Shown piece by piece: positions 17,677 through 26,596 of a DNA stretch of 64,000 bases. The notes beneath the pieces were generated by a model that saw only the letters and a program-made list of their open reading frames with translations, did no database searches and was not told the origin of the DNA. Positions within the stretch are counted from its first letter, which is position 1, and every line of letters starts with the position of its first letter. The DNA comes from Sphingomonas sp. (GTDB lineage Bacteria > Pseudomonadota > Alphaproteobacteria > Sphingomonadales > Sphingomonadaceae): the NCBI GenBank assembly GCA_021732445.1, contig JAKFUZ010000001.1, positions 124,001 through 188,000 of the forward strand, written 5' to 3'. Both the position numbers and the translations under genes were made by a program.

Positions 17677-18390
17677 TCAAGGCGGGCTATCCACCCCGTC
17701 GCCGCGATATTTGATTTCAAGATACCGCCCATGCGTCGCCAGTTGATCTAGATCACCCTGCGCAAGTTGCGCGGTCATTTCGCCGATTTGCCCTTCGATG
17801 ACACGCAGGCCCTCGACAAGCTGTGCATCGGGCGTGGCGCCATTGCGCTCAACCCCGCGCAATTCCCTGGGCACGCGGGCATAGCCATTGATGAATTCCG
17901 GCAATTGCTCGCCCACCAGCTTGCGCACTTCGGCGGCGGCGGGATCGTCATTGCCAAGTGCTGCAAGCTGCGGCGCAAGCGTGTCAAGCCGCACGCCGAT
18001 CTGGTCGACAAGGGTTATTGCCGGCGCAGGCAGTGCCGCGCGCTGCGATTGCAGCCAGCGCGCGGTTTGCGATGGCAGCGCCTGAATTGGTGCCTCGCGC
18101 AGTTTTTCAGCGCGCGGCGGCGGCGGGCCGGGCGCAAGCGCGATCAGCAACGTGGTCGCGACCAGCAACGCCATCACGGCGAGCGCGCCGAACATGCCGA
18201 TGGGCACGATGAGGCCAAGGATGATGGCCGCCGCCAGAATGGCGCCATCGGCCAGCGCAATGCGGGTCAGCCGCCTGGCCACCTCGTTGACCCGCTGTTT
18301 GCGCACCGCCCCGTCGCGGTAGCTGGCCGAGGTGCGGTCGAGCACTTCGCGCGCCATCGCCACTTGCCGGTCAACATCGGACATTGTCAC
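17677..18390 (-). CDS. XpaC-like membrane protein, partner of TelA
   Basis: 237 residues; a GTG start overlaps the telA stop by four bases, with an ATG two codons later as the alternative. Two adjacent hydrophobic helices lie at about 46-88, followed by a Pro-rich linker (GPPPPRAEK) and a soluble helical C-terminal domain. This arrangement matches the XpaC (5-bromo-4-chloroindolyl phosphate hydrolysis) family, which is regularly encoded next to TelA/KlaA toxic-anion-resistance genes. Biochemical function is unknown; it is probably an envelope-stress component at the inner membrane. Confidence 0.75.
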   Translation of the reverse strand: MTMSDVDRQVAMAREVLDRTSASYRDGAVRKQRVNEVARRLTRIALADGAILAAAIILGLIVPIGMFGALAVMALLVATTLLIALAPGPPPPRAEKLREAPIQALPSQTARWLQSQRAALPAPAITLVDQIGVRLDTLAPQLAALGNDDPAAAEVRKLVGEQLPEFINGYARVPRELRGVERNGATPDAQLVEGLRVIEGQIGEMTAQLAQGDLDQLATHGRYLEIKYRGDGVDSPP

Positions 18391-19592
18391 ACCGACTCCA
18401 GCTTGAACGCGTCAGGCCCCGACAATTTGTTGGCCGACGCGCCTTCGGCCCGCGCGATATAGCCCTTCGACTTTTCAACCTCGTTCGACAGCGAATTCAC
18501 CGTCGTCTTCATCGAATCGAGCGCCTTGAGCTTGAAGCTGTCGATCGCGTCCATCGTGTCATAAATATTCTGGAACGCGCGCTGTAACGTTTCCAGCGGG
18601 ATGGTCGAGGCAGCCGCTTGTTCATGGATGGTCGCGGTCTGGCTTTTCAGCAGCGCGCCTGTGGACTCGATGATATTGGTGGTCGTGGTGTTGAGCTGGG
18701 TGATCTGTTCGAGCACCAGCTTCTGGTTGGTCAGCGCCTGTGCGACCGTCACCGCGGTGCGCAGCGCCGACACGGTCGTGGTCGAGGCGCGATCAACCCC
18801 TTTCACCAGCTCGACATTGTTTTTCTTTACAAGGTCGAGCGCGAGATAGCCCTGCACCGTCACCGCCATTTGCGTCAGCAGGTCCTGTGTGCGCTGGCGG
18901 ACGTAGAACAGCGCGGTTTCGCGCAGCGCCTTGGCTTTCGCAGGGTCGGTGTGGTCGAGCTCATTGGCGGTGTCTTCGAGCTTCTGGTCCATGGTCTTTG
19001 CGAGCACGATCATTTGTTCGAGCCGCCCCATCGCTGCCCACAGGTTCGCACGCTCGGTGTCGATGGCGGCATTGTCCATCAGCAGTTCGTCCTTGCCCGA
19101 CGACAATGACTTCAAAATCGACGAGATGTGGCTTTGCGACGATTTATACCCATCAAAATAATTCCGCATCTTGTTGCCGAACGGAATGACGCCGAAAATT
19201 TTTCGCGGGGCAAGCAGATTGCCCTTTTTGCCGGGGTCGAGATCCTCGATCGTGCGGCGGAGCTGGGCGAGGTCGGCGCCGACGCCCGATTCCTGGTCCA
19301 TCGCCTTTACGGGCCGGTCGAGGAAGCGGTTGGATTGCCCGGCTGCGTCGCGGATTTCCTTTTGCCCCATGGCGGCGATGGCATCCACGCGCTTGCCAAA
19401 TTCGGGCGAATTCACGTCCTGCGCCACCAGATCGGTCACAAAGCTGTCAACCTTGGCCTGAAGCTGGGTGCGCTTTTCATCGTCCACCGGCACCAGCCCA
19501 ACCGCCTTTTCGGGCGCCAGCACGGCCACTGGCTCGGGCGGGGTCAAAACCAGGCCGCTCGTTGCGGCCGCCGTCTCGCTTGTCGTCGCCAT
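18387..19592 (-). CDS. telA: TelA/KlaA family protein (toxic anion resistance)
   Basis: 401 residues, almost entirely helical and predicted soluble, with the TelA core from about residue 60 (FGKRVDAIAAMGQKEI) through LNTTTTNIIESTGALLKSQ. The family was named for tellurite resistance on plasmids but chromosomal copies are widespread, and their role is thought to be envelope or antimicrobial-stress tolerance. It is the first gene of a two-gene unit with the XpaC-like gene (4-base overlap). The ATG has GAGGGA upstream. Confidence 0.9.
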   Translation of the reverse strand: MATTSETAAATSGLVLTPPEPVAVLAPEKAVGLVPVDDEKRTQLQAKVDSFVTDLVAQDVNSPEFGKRVDAIAAMGQKEIRDAAGQSNRFLDRPVKAMDQESGVGADLAQLRRTIEDLDPGKKGNLLAPRKIFGVIPFGNKMRNYFDGYKSSQSHISSILKSLSSGKDELLMDNAAIDTERANLWAAMGRLEQMIVLAKTMDQKLEDTANELDHTDPAKAKALRETALFYVRQRTQDLLTQMAVTVQGYLALDLVKKNNVELVKGVDRASTTTVSALRTAVTVAQALTNQKLVLEQITQLNTTTTNIIESTGALLKSQTATIHEQAAASTIPLETLQRAFQNIYDTMDAIDSFKLKALDSMKTTVNSLSNEVEKSKGYIARAEGASANKLSGPDAFKLESV

Positions 19593-19667
19593 TCGAATCC
19601 CTCATCCGCTGCCAGTGCGCGCGCCCCTAGCAATGCCGCCGATCCGCCCGCCATTCAACTGTGCCAA

Positions 19668-20642
19668 TCATGTAATACGCTCCGCGCGCTTGGCAAGGCG
19701 TGCTGCAATCACCGCCGAGAGCATCAACTGCATCTGGTGATACAGCAGCAGCGGCAGGATGGCAGCGCCCGCGAGCGCCGGTGGAAAGAGGATGCGGGCC
19801 ATTGGCGCGCCGGTCGCCAGGCTCTTGTGGACGCTGGCGAACAACAGGGTCGCCCGGTCGGCGCGTTCAAGGCCCATCGCCGCGCCTATGCCCCAGGCGG
19901 CCGCGAACGCGCCGAGCAGCACGCCCGCCATCAGCGCCGCCAGCGCCAGCAGCGCGCCCGCGTCGATCCGGTGCCACAGCCCTTCGGTCTCGGCCTGCGA
20001 AAAGGCGACATACACCGCAAGGACGATCGTCATTTTGTCAATATTGCCCGCCAGCCAGGCATGGCGCTCCACGACTGGCCGCACGGCGCCTCGCAACATC
20101 TGCCCGAGCGCAAAAGGCAGGAGCAAAAGGGTCGCCACCTTGCCAATCCCCGCAGACGACACTCCGGCAACCGCTGAACCGGCGATCAGCGCAAACAGCA
20201 CCGGCGTCGCCACCACCGCCAGCATATTGGACGCCGCCGACGCGATGACCGCGGCCGCCACATTGCCGCGTGCGATCGACGCATAGGCGATGGACGACTG
20301 GACCGTCGTCGGCAACACGCCCAGAAAAATCAGCCCGGCGAGCAATTCCGGCGCGACGCGGCCGGCAAGGCCGTGGGCTGTCGCCCACATCGCCAGCGGA
20401 AACACCGCATAGCCAAACAGCATTATCGCGCTCAGCAGCCGCCACTTTTTCGCGCCATCGAGCACCGCCTGCCGGCTGAGCCGTGCGCCGTGGAGGAAGA
20501 ATAGCAGCACGATGGCGGCATTCGAGGCCCAGCTGATCGCTGATAGCGGCCAGCCGGTGGCGGGCACCAGCGTCGCCAGCATGACGGTTGCGGCCAGCAG
20601 CATGATGAACGGGTCAGGCAGCAGGCGGCGGAGAAGCGTCAT
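19668..20642 (-). CDS. Bile acid:sodium symporter (BASS/SBF-like) family transporter
   Basis: 324 residues from ATG 20642 (MTLLRRLLPDPFIMLLAATV); the frame continues upstream into the typA promoter but that part is not membrane-like. Ten hydrophobic helices are visible. Family features include the N-terminal FLHGARLSRQAVLDGAKKWRL, PTTVQSSIAYASIARGNVAAAVIASAASNML and the C-terminal FASVHKSLATGAPMA. This is the SBF-like (PSE/RCH-type) subgroup of the NhaA/BASS fold; substrates of bacterial members are mostly unknown and could be organic anions. Its start lies 118 bases from that of typA, in the opposite direction. Confidence 0.9.
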   Translation of the reverse strand: MTLLRRLLPDPFIMLLAATVMLATLVPATGWPLSAISWASNAAIVLLFFLHGARLSRQAVLDGAKKWRLLSAIMLFGYAVFPLAMWATAHGLAGRVAPELLAGLIFLGVLPTTVQSSIAYASIARGNVAAAVIASAASNMLAVVATPVLFALIAGSAVAGVSSAGIGKVATLLLLPFALGQMLRGAVRPVVERHAWLAGNIDKMTIVLAVYVAFSQAETEGLWHRIDAGALLALAALMAGVLLGAFAAAWGIGAAMGLERADRATLLFASVHKSLATGAPMARILFPPALAGAAILPLLLYHQMQLMLSAVIAARLAKRAERIT

Positions 20643-20759
20643 GGCTGATGGCCCTAGCCGGGTGCGGCGCACGCGCAAGCCCCGACACCCTTTCCGCGCC
20701 GCAACATTTGCGCTATGGCGCGCCCGATTACCCTTTCCGCACAAACATCAGGACCGTTT

Positions 20760-22598
20760 ATGAGCCTCCGCAACGTGGCGATCATCGCCCACGTCGATCA
20801 CGGCAAGACCACGCTTGTCGATCAGCTTTTCCGCCAGTCCGGCACTTTTCGCGACAATCAGCGCGTGGAAGAGCGGGCGATGGATTCGAACGACCTCGAA
20901 AAAGAGCGTGGCATCACCATTCTTGCCAAGTGCACGTCGATCGAGTGGGACGATCATCAGGGCCACAAGACCCGCATCAACATCGTCGACACGCCGGGCC
21001 ATGCCGATTTTGGTGGCGAGGTGGAACGCATCCTGTCGATGGTCGACGGCGTGATCCTGCTGGTCGACGCCGCCGAAGGCGCGATGCCGCAAACCAAGTT
21101 CGTGACCGGAAAAGCGCTGGCGCTTGGCCTGCGCCCCATCGTTGTCGTCAACAAGATCGACCGCAGCGATGCGCGCGCGCAGGAAGTGCTCGACGAAGTG
21201 TTCGACCTGTTCGTGAGCCTTGAGGCGAATGACGAGCAGCTTGATTTTCCGGTGCTGTTCGCGTCCGGCCGCAACGGCTATGCCGGCGACACGCCCGACG
21301 TGCGCGAAGGCACGCTTGATCCGTTGTTCAACAAGATCGTTGAGCATGTGCGGCCGCCTTCGGCTGATCCCGATGGCCCCTTCAAGTTCCTCGTCACCCT
21401 GCTTGATCGGGACAATTTCCTCGGGCGCATCCTTACCGGCCTGGTGTTTTCGGGGTCGGTAAAGACCAACATGCCCATCCACGCGCTCGATCCTGAAGGC
21501 AAGGTGGTGGAAACCGGGCGTGCGTCAAAGATCATGGCGTTTCGCGGGCTTGAGCGGCTGCCGGTCGAGGAGGCAAATGCAGGCGACATTATCTCCATCG
21601 CCGGGCTGACGACGGCAACGGTTGCCAACACCATCTGCGACCCGAGCGTTACGGAGCCGCTCCACGCGCAGCCGATTGACCCGCCAACGCTGTCGATGCG
21701 CTTTGCCGTGAACGATTCGCCAATGGCAGGGCGCGAGGGCACCAAAGTGACGAGCCGGATGATCCGCGACCGCCTGTTCCGCGAAGCCGAGTCAAACGTT
21801 GCCATCAAGGTGACCGAAAGCGACGACCGCGACAGTTACGAAGTCGCCGGGCGCGGCGAATTGCAGCTCGGCGTGCTGATCGAAACCATGCGCCGCGAGG
21901 GCTTTGAGCTGGGCATCAGCCGCCCGCGCGTGCTGTTCAAGGACGATGAGCAGGGCAACAAGACCGAGCCATATGAAACCGTCATCATCGACGTGGACGA
22001 GGAATATTCCGGCACCGTCGTTGAGAAAATGAACATCCGCAAGGCTGAGATGACCGACATGCGGCCCTCAGGCGGCGGCAAGACGCGCATCACCTTTTCG
22101 GCGCCGTCGCGCGGGATGATCGGCTATCATGGCGAGTTTTTGTCGGACACCCGCGGCACCGGCATCATGAACCGCCTGTTCGAGAAATATGGCCCCCACA
22201 AGGGCAAGATCGAGGGCCGCAAGAATGGCGTGCTGATCTCCAATGGCTCGGGCGAGGCCAATGCCTATGCGCTTGGCCCGCTTGAGGAGCGCGGCATCAT
22301 GATGGTCGCGCCCGGCGAAGCGCTGTACGAAGGCATGATCATCGGGGAAAATGCCAAGACCGATGACCTTGAGGTCAACCCCATGAAGGCCAAGCAGCTC
22401 ACCAATTTTCGCGCGAGCGGTGGCAAGGATGACGCCATCCGCCTGACCCCGCCCTGGCGGATGACGCTGGAACAGGCGATTGCCTATATCGACGATGACG
22501 AGCTGGTCGAGGTGACGCCAAAGTCCATCCGCCTGCGCAAACGCCACCTCGATCCGCACGAGCGCAAAAAGGCAAGCCGGGCCAAGGTCGCGGCCTGA
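20760..22598 (+). CDS. typA: Ribosome-associated GTPase TypA/BipA
   Basis: 612 residues from ATG 20760 (MSLRNVAIIAHVDHGKTT), the family start; 15 further upstream codons are not conserved. G1 is AHVDHGKTT, G2 region EKERGITI, G3 DTPGHADF and G4 NKID. These are followed by domain II, the two EF-G-like domains III/V, and the TypA-specific C-terminal domain (GHGEFLSDTRG-like segment YHGEFLSDTRGTGIMNRLF and VNPMKAKQLTNFRASGGKDDA). TypA assists 50S ribosome assembly at low temperature and under stress. Complete and well conserved. Confidence 0.97.
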   Translation: MSLRNVAIIAHVDHGKTTLVDQLFRQSGTFRDNQRVEERAMDSNDLEKERGITILAKCTSIEWDDHQGHKTRINIVDTPGHADFGGEVERILSMVDGVILLVDAAEGAMPQTKFVTGKALALGLRPIVVVNKIDRSDARAQEVLDEVFDLFVSLEANDEQLDFPVLFASGRNGYAGDTPDVREGTLDPLFNKIVEHVRPPSADPDGPFKFLVTLLDRDNFLGRILTGLVFSGSVKTNMPIHALDPEGKVVETGRASKIMAFRGLERLPVEEANAGDIISIAGLTTATVANTICDPSVTEPLHAQPIDPPTLSMRFAVNDSPMAGREGTKVTSRMIRDRLFREAESNVAIKVTESDDRDSYEVAGRGELQLGVLIETMRREGFELGISRPRVLFKDDEQGNKTEPYETVIIDVDEEYSGTVVEKMNIRKAEMTDMRPSGGGKTRITFSAPSRGMIGYHGEFLSDTRGTGIMNRLFEKYGPHKGKIEGRKNGVLISNGSGEANAYALGPLEERGIMMVAPGEALYEGMIIGENAKTDDLEVNPMKAKQLTNFRASGGKDDAIRLTPPWRMTLEQAIAYIDDDELVEVTPKSIRLRKRHLDPHERKKASRAKVAA

Positions 22599-22667
22599 GC
22601 GCGGGCGGTACTGCGCAATCGGATGCTGTGTGGCGTTGGTTCTGGTATCTCGATGGACTTTCGGCTG

Positions 22668-24368
22668 CTATTTTCCCGTATTCGCCCCGTGGATGATGGC
22701 GTTCTCTTTCCCCTGGCCCCGATACCAAAGTTTCAAGGCATTTGAAAATTCAGGATTGTAAATGCTGCCGGGATCGGTCGCTTGATAGGTTTTGAAATAT
22801 GACAGATGTGGCAGGATCCCCTTGCTGCCGGAACCCAGCTGGGCAATGGCCGATCTGGCTTTTCCCGGGTCGGCGCGGTCAGTGCGCGAACCATCAGCGT
22901 TGCTGACATTCACTAGCGTTGCAATTGGGTCGTTCGCATCGGAAATCGTTTTGTAGGTGACGGCGTTCAGTTCCTTCACGTTGCGAATGGTCGGCCCGTT
23001 TGGTCCATTTTGATAGGCCTGCGATAGATGCCGGTCGGCGGCGCCCGGGCCGATTCCGAGAAATTCCACCCGTCCCAGCAAATTTTTCCGTTCCTGGGCG
23101 CTCACCCCTTGGCGGGTCAGAATGTCGTTGACCTTGCGCAGCGCCTCGGTGCCGATGGCGGCACCCTGACTATAGCCGATTACCCTGACTTTGCCTGTGC
23201 CGTTCTGAAGCTGGTCAAGAATTGCATTTGCCGCGGTTGCCGCCGCCTCGCTATTTCCGGTCAGCAACTGTTGAACGCGTTGATCGCCCACATTGGGGGC
23301 GTCGCCCAAATTGTTAAATAGGCGCTGGGTGGTATCGCCCAGAACCTGCGCTCCACCGGTTATCAGCTTGCCTTTTGACGAGACGTTCACGATGTGGTTG
23401 ATCGGGACTTGCAGCTCCTGGGAAAGTTCGAGTGCCTGCGCCGACGACCGATAGATGTCGGTATTGACGCCATTGATGAAAATCACCGGTGTGGCATTCG
23501 GCTTGGCGTTGGTCGCTATCGCCTGATACGCTTTTCCGTTTTCGCCCAGGCTCGATTGCAGCCGGGCGTTGTCGATGTGGAATTCCCGGCTGGTGCGGTC
23601 GTGCGCGTTTTCGCCGCGCAGCCGCAGGATGTTCGCCTGGTTTACGATAGGCAACTGCCCAGCGCGGGGCTGCTCGAGCCTTCTTATCTCGGCTTCACGT
23701 TCAGTAATCGCCGTGTTCAGCGCCTCGATTGTCCGTCGAGAATTTTCGGGGCTGATTCTGTCGACGTGCAGCGGGTTGGGATCATTCAGGTTAGGCGGCT
23801 TGCCAACGCCGACGATACCAGGGGGCGTCAGGCTTCGGTAGGTGCCGGCCGGGAACAGGGCGTTGTTGTGTCGGACGCGATTGGAGCTGTTGGCGAGATC
23901 CTTGCTATACTTCGCGCTCGCCGCGTCGCCCTGAAGGCCAGCATTAAGCCTCGATTCCTTCAAAAGCTGATTAATCACCCCGTCGCGCCGCGCAGACGCG
24001 ATATCAGGGCCGGTCGGCGCTCTCAGGCGGCTTGTCGGCGATCCGCCGCCAACGCCTGCCGAGCTGACCGAGGACCGCACGGTCAAGTACACGCGGCTTG
24101 TCTGCGACCCGCCGCCAACGCCCGCCGCAAGCCTTACTGTGTTGTCGTTAGCGTTGGTCAGGCCGAAAGTCTCGGCATTCTTTCGCAGCGCATCCCCCTC
24201 CCGCAGCGCATTCCCCTGTTCAACCGGGGTGGTAGCCGGATCGTTGGCGATCGCATCCAGCCTCGCCAAATCCGATTCCAATATTGTGTCGGTGGCCGCA
24301 GAACCCGGTCGCGCGGGTGACAGATGATGTGCTTCAACCGGTGAGAAACCAGAGCTAATGCTCGTCAT
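22668..24368 (-). CDS. Large alpha/beta-hydrolase (lipase-like) protein of unknown function
   Basis: 566 residues. The nucleophile elbow is VRVIGYSQGAA with S400, preceded by a strand/oxyanion-type segment VIFINGVNTD (~296-304); candidate Asp and His lie in LGIGPGAADRHLSQ and PHLSYF. The first ~280 residues are not enzymatic. They are Asn/Ser/Gly-rich with two copies of AGVGGGSxTSR (82-92 and 104-114) and a coiled-coil-like stretch (RRTIEALNTAITEREAEIRRLEQ). No signal peptide is visible, although the N-terminus (MTSISSGFSPVEAHH) is Ser-rich as in some secreted effectors. Base composition is visibly less GC-rich than the neighbours, suggesting transfer. Its substrate and location are unknown. 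A monocistronic gene. Confidence 0.72.
   Translation of the reverse strand: MTSISSGFSPVEAHHLSPARPGSAATDTILESDLARLDAIANDPATTPVEQGNALREGDALRKNAETFGLTNANDNTVRLAAGVGGGSQTSRVYLTVRSSVSSAGVGGGSPTSRLRAPTGPDIASARRDGVINQLLKESRLNAGLQGDAASAKYSKDLANSSNRVRHNNALFPAGTYRSLTPPGIVGVGKPPNLNDPNPLHVDRISPENSRRTIEALNTAITEREAEIRRLEQPRAGQLPIVNQANILRLRGENAHDRTSREFHIDNARLQSSLGENGKAYQAIATNAKPNATPVIFINGVNTDIYRSSAQALELSQELQVPINHIVNVSSKGKLITGGAQVLGDTTQRLFNNLGDAPNVGDQRVQQLLTGNSEAAATAANAILDQLQNGTGKVRVIGYSQGAAIGTEALRKVNDILTRQGVSAQERKNLLGRVEFLGIGPGAADRHLSQAYQNGPNGPTIRNVKELNAVTYKTISDANDPIATLVNVSNADGSRTDRADPGKARSAIAQLGSGSKGILPHLSYFKTYQATDPGSIYNPEFSNALKLWYRGQGKENAIIHGANTGK
24027..24126 (-). repeat. Imperfect 34-bp direct repeat inside the lipase-like gene
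   Basis: Bases 24027-24060 and 24093-24126 match at 31 of 34 positions with a 66-bp period (22 codons). They encode the two AGVGGGSxTSR segments in the non-catalytic N-terminal region. Confidence 0.8.
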
Positions 24369-24596
24369 CTGCCGCTCCTATCCGACTGCCGGCCGCGCTT
24401 TCGCAATCCAGCTACCAAAGCGTTTAGGTATCGCAGCGGTTGAAGCGCTGTCTGTAATCGAATTGGCTAGGCGCGCTGCTAAATGCGGGCAGGCCGGGGC
24501 CATTCACGTTCCGGCGGCGGCAAAGTGCCTCGCCGCACAAATGCCAGGGTGGCGGCTCAGAAGCGGCGTGCCGGGCGCACGGCGCCGCATTGGCCG

Positions 24597-25751
24597 CTAT
24601 TTCCAGCCGGTTATCGCTGCCTCCTCGGCTGCGGTAAAGGAGGAGCGCGGGCCTGTCGGCGCATCGTCAGGCACGGCGCTTGTGAAGAACGCTGTGCCGG
24701 TGCCGGTTGTCGCATCGACCCACAGGCCCGATCGCAGGCCATAGGCTTCACCGGGGTGGCCAATCCGGGGGGCGCCATCGCCAAATGGATCATCATGGCA
24801 GTCGGCCGGGCGGCCGGGCAGCGCCAGCAGCATCACCCCAAGGCCATAGCCGCAGAAAAAGCCGCGTTCGGTGTCACCATTGCGCCCGTCATACCGCCAC
24901 GCCGGGCTGGTCATCGTGGCAAGGCTGGCGCTCGACAGAAACCCCGGCCTGCGCCCGGCCAGGACCATGCCGAGCCGCGCCAGATCGGTCATCGCGATCC
25001 GCATGCCGCCTTGCGGCGAAAAAAACGCGCCGTTGCGCGCCAGCACGTAGCGGGCAAGGTCGCAGCCGCCATCCCGCGCCGCCGCGCCGGGGCAGCGCGG
25101 GCGGCTGCCGTGCAGGTCGTCATGGGCAACCTCGCCCGAGGCCCGGTAGAGGACTATTCCGCGCCGCACCGCGCGGCTGCTGCACGTCGTCCAGTTGAAG
25201 CAGGCATCAAGCCCCAGCGGCCTGAACACCAGCCGCGCCATCAGCCGGTCGAACCGCTCGCCGGTTGCGCTTTCCATGATGGCCGCGATGATCGGGAAGT
25301 TGAGGTTTGCGTAACTGAAGTACCCGCCCGGGGCGTGGCCGGTGTCCCAGGCGCCCGGCTGCGCCAGAAGCGCCGGCAGGTCGCCGTCCAGGCCCAGTGT
25401 ATAGCCCGCCGCGTCACGCACGCCGCTGGTGTGCGACAGCAGCAGGCGCAAGGTTATCGGCGTGTCGGGAAAGGCGGGGTGGCGCAGCCGCCAGCCAAGA
25501 CCGGTCGATACGTCGCGATCAAGATCCAGCCGGCGCTGGTCGACCAGTCGCATCACCGCCATCGCGACCGCGAGCTTGGAGATGGACGCGATGCGCACCG
25601 GGTCTTCCACCCGAACCGGCCGGCGGGTGGCGCGGTCGGCCAGCCCTTGCGCCTGGCGTTCGACCACATGGTCTGCCCTGAACGTAACGCGCGCACGCGC
25701 CGGCGGCCCAGGCGCAGCGGCAAGCAGCGCTGTGGCAGCGAGGAGGATCAT
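24597..25751 (-). CDS. Serine hydrolase of the beta-lactamase class C / penicillin-binding-like family
   Basis: 384 residues from ATG 25751, which overlaps the upstream gene's stop (ATGA) and gives a signal peptide (MILLAATALLAAAPGPPARA). Catalytic motifs are S56-I-S-K59, Y147-A-N149 and HPG (GHPGEAYG) near the C-terminus in the KTG position. The family includes class C beta-lactamases, D-aminopeptidases, esterases and EstB-type enzymes. The HPG variant and lack of other AmpC hallmarks make a peptidase/esterase more likely than a true beta-lactamase. Last gene of a three-gene operon with a membrane protein and an XRE regulator. Confidence 0.85.
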   Translation of the reverse strand: MILLAATALLAAAPGPPARARVTFRADHVVERQAQGLADRATRRPVRVEDPVRIASISKLAVAMAVMRLVDQRRLDLDRDVSTGLGWRLRHPAFPDTPITLRLLLSHTSGVRDAAGYTLGLDGDLPALLAQPGAWDTGHAPGGYFSYANLNFPIIAAIMESATGERFDRLMARLVFRPLGLDACFNWTTCSSRAVRRGIVLYRASGEVAHDDLHGSRPRCPGAAARDGGCDLARYVLARNGAFFSPQGGMRIAMTDLARLGMVLAGRRPGFLSSASLATMTSPAWRYDGRNGDTERGFFCGYGLGVMLLALPGRPADCHDDPFGDGAPRIGHPGEAYGLRSGLWVDATTGTGTAFFTSAVPDDAPTGPRSSFTAAEEAAITGWK

Positions 25752-26227
25752 TCCCCTTCCACCGGATCGGGCAAGGCGCCCGTCAGGAACCATGCCGGCA
25801 TGACGGTTGCATAGGTTATTACCCAGAACACCAGGGAGGAAAAAGCAGCGCTCGATGTGCTGAACGGATAACCGAGCATTTCCGCCACGCTTGCGACGAC
25901 GACCATGACGAGCGCCCATAGCGAAAACCAGCGATAGGCGTTTGACTGCGCCCGAAGCCGCGCGCCGAGCTGAAATTCATCGAGCCCCTGCTCGATGCCG
26001 GCTGCGATCCGCTGCACCCCGGTGGGCACCACGAACAGCGCGGCCGCAAAGGCCGCCAGCATGAGCAGCGCTCCGCCAAGCGTCATCGGGCCGGGCGGAT
26101 TGCCTTCGCCGCCAGCCAGAAACAAGGCAAAGCCAATTGGGTAGACGGCCAGCGCAAAGCCGCTCAAGCGCCGCACGCGCCCCCGATATAGCGGCACCAT
26201 GACGCCGGGAATGTCATATTGGATCAT
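25748..26227 (-). CDS. Four-helix integral membrane protein of unknown function
   Basis: 159 residues with four hydrophobic helices: about 20-38, 50-68, 100-117 and 125-147. A charged cytoplasmic-type loop (IEQGLDEFQLGARLRAQSNAY) separates helices 2 and 3. It overlaps the upstream regulator gene and the downstream hydrolase gene by four bases each (ATGA), so it is translationally coupled to both. Small regulator + membrane protein pairs of this type are common in sphingomonads, and the membrane protein may sense a signal, but that is inference. Confidence 0.75.
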   Translation of the reverse strand: MIQYDIPGVMVPLYRGRVRRLSGFALAVYPIGFALFLAGGEGNPPGPMTLGGALLMLAAFAAALFVVPTGVQRIAAGIEQGLDEFQLGARLRAQSNAYRWFSLWALVMVVVASVAEMLGYPFSTSSAAFSSLVFWVITYATVMPAWFLTGALPDPVEGE

Positions 26228-26496
26228 TGTGCTTCTCCACTGCGGCGCAGCGCGACCGCGACCGATTCAAAGGGTTCGAAGGAAAACAGGTGGTCGATCG
26301 CGACCCCCAGATAGTGCGAAAGCTTCATCGCCAGCTCAAGGCTTGGGGAGTAATCGCCGCGTTCAAGATAACCGATGGTCTGCGGGTTGACGCCGACGGC
26401 ATCCGCCAGATCGCGACGGGACAGACCACGGTCGATTCGAAAAAGGGCAATGCGGTTGTAGATCACGACAAAATATTTTCCGATTCGACGATACAT
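26224..26496 (-). CDS. XRE-family helix-turn-helix transcriptional regulator
   Basis: 90 residues from ATG 26496, or 80 from GTG 26466 (MIYNRIALFRIDRG), which matches the usual family start better. The HTH is RIDRGLSRRDLADAVGVNPQTIGYLERGDYSPSLELAMKLSHYLGVAIDHLF, a classical lambda-Cro/YozG-like short regulator. It probably regulates its own operon and perhaps the divergent MBL-fold gene; the 100-base gap between them is AT-rich around 26460-26530. It overlaps the next gene by four bases. Confidence 0.85.
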   Translation of the reverse strand: MYRRIGKYFVVIYNRIALFRIDRGLSRRDLADAVGVNPQTIGYLERGDYSPSLELAMKLSHYLGVAIDHLFSFEPFESVAVALRRSGEAQ

Positions 26497-26596
26497 TGTG
26501 CAAAGACAACATTTCATCCTGAATGTCAACAAGCGTCCGGTGTCACGCCGATCGCCGCCTTGCGTCCATGGCCGAGCTGTGACACGCGTCGCTGTG

